In this document: positions 52,255 through 52,333 of the stretch, piece after piece | Layout: each line of letters opens with the position of its first letter | Numbering within the stretch: the first letter of the stretch is position 1 | Origin: an uncultured Roseburia sp. | GTDB taxonomy: Bacteria; Bacillota; Clostridia; Lachnospirales; Lachnospiraceae | Direction: 5' to 3' | NCBI GenBank assembly: GCA_947088345.1 | Contig: CAMUGE010000020.1 | Span: forward strand, 1-52,333 | Length of the DNA: 52,333 bases | Translations under genes and position numbers: made by a program | The notes under the pieces: generated by a model | What the model was told of the DNA's origin: nothing | What the model saw: only the letters and a program-made list of their open reading frames with translations | Databases searched by the model: none

Positions 52255-52333
52255 ATGGGAGAAAAGAAAAACCATTTATATGTAGACAGCCAAGAACGGA
52301 GCATTTTATTACATAGCCTTGTGGAGCTGAAAA
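52255..52333 (+). CDS. Mobile-element-type small protein, 5' part only
   Basis: Only the first 26 codons are in the window (beginning MGEKKNHLYVDSQERS). GGTGAG lies before the ATG and a good promoter precedes it. From memory, the pattern HLYVDSQERSILLHSLVELK recalls short conserved proteins of Tn1549-like conjugative elements. The identification is tentative because the rest is missing. Confidence 0.5.
   Translation, partial: MGEKKNHLYVDSQERSILLHSLVELK

Larger units (their letters stand above)
50851..52333 (+). mobile_element. Probable left end of an integrative element inserted in rlmD
   Basis: From the VETVVMLSHK-coding site the sequence departs from a normal rlmD. It continues with the extension and a hairpin, then AT-rich genes unlike the preceding 20 kb: a DUF2971 protein and the start of a gene whose product (NHLYVDSQERSILLHSLVEL) resembles small proteins carried by Firmicutes conjugative elements. 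The integrase and right end lie outside the window. The exact junction cannot be placed to the base. Confidence 0.55.

Overview
The window looks like chromosomal DNA of an anaerobic, Gram-positive gut bacterium of the Lachnospiraceae (Clostridia). The evidence is strong AGGAGG-type ribosome binding sites, an ECF vitamin transporter module, MutS2, a YhaM-type nuclease, LytTR and VanW proteins, a ferredoxin-linked 2-oxoacid oxidoreductase, and a CoA-transferase that reads like the butyryl-CoA:acetate CoA-transferase of butyrate producers such as Roseburia. Species cannot be named from this alone. No rRNA, tRNA or CRISPR array was seen.

Layout. 1-7.8 kb: a membrane-fused spermidine-synthase-like protein, signal peptidase I, an LTA-synthase-like phosphoglycerol transferase, the CoA-transferase and a MATE exporter. 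7.8-11.4 kb: a two-gene 2-oxoacid:ferredoxin oxidoreductase (gamma-delta and alpha-beta fusions). 11.4-11.7 kb: a terminator and a truncated group II intron. 11.7-14.4 kb: a two-component system and a small alarmone synthetase. 14.4-17 kb: a lone SIR2-NTPase-helical protein that resembles an antiphage effector. 17-22 kb: a structured RNA leader ahead of a secreted Ig-like protein, an ECF sigma factor with an RsgI-like anti-sigma factor, a DUF4253 protein and a LytTR regulator. 22-30.4 kb: an AraC regulator divergent from a 2444-residue secreted GH115/SGNH xylan-degrading protein. 30.5-32 kb: a soluble CZB chemoreceptor.

32.1-38.7 kb is one leftward operon with overlapping genes: AIR-synthase-like protein, Lrp regulator, aminotransferase, TrmL, EcfA1, EcfA2, EcfT, TruA. 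38.8-40.9 kb holds a VanW protein, a 34-codon Prli42-like gene and the second copy of the RNA leader, which precedes a membrane-anchored helical protein. 41.4-46.7 kb is a leftward run of MutS2, response regulator, sensor kinase and DnaQ-like exonuclease. 47-51.2 kb reads rightward: an HtrA-like protein that has lost its catalytic triad, a YhaM-like exoribonuclease and RlmD. From about 50.85 kb to the end the DNA changes character. RlmD carries a roughly 100-residue C-terminal extension and is followed by AT-rich DUF2971 and mobile-element-like genes, which fits an integrative element inserted in the 3' end of rlmD.

The most unusual signals are: (i) the 93-nt leader present twice, with a compensatory base change, directly abutting the start codons of two unrelated envelope-protein genes; (ii) the solitary SIR2-NTPase protein; (iii) the putative element junction in rlmD; (iv) the triad-less HtrA with a strongly structured leader; and (v) a perfect 162-nt duplication in the linker of the xylanolytic protein.
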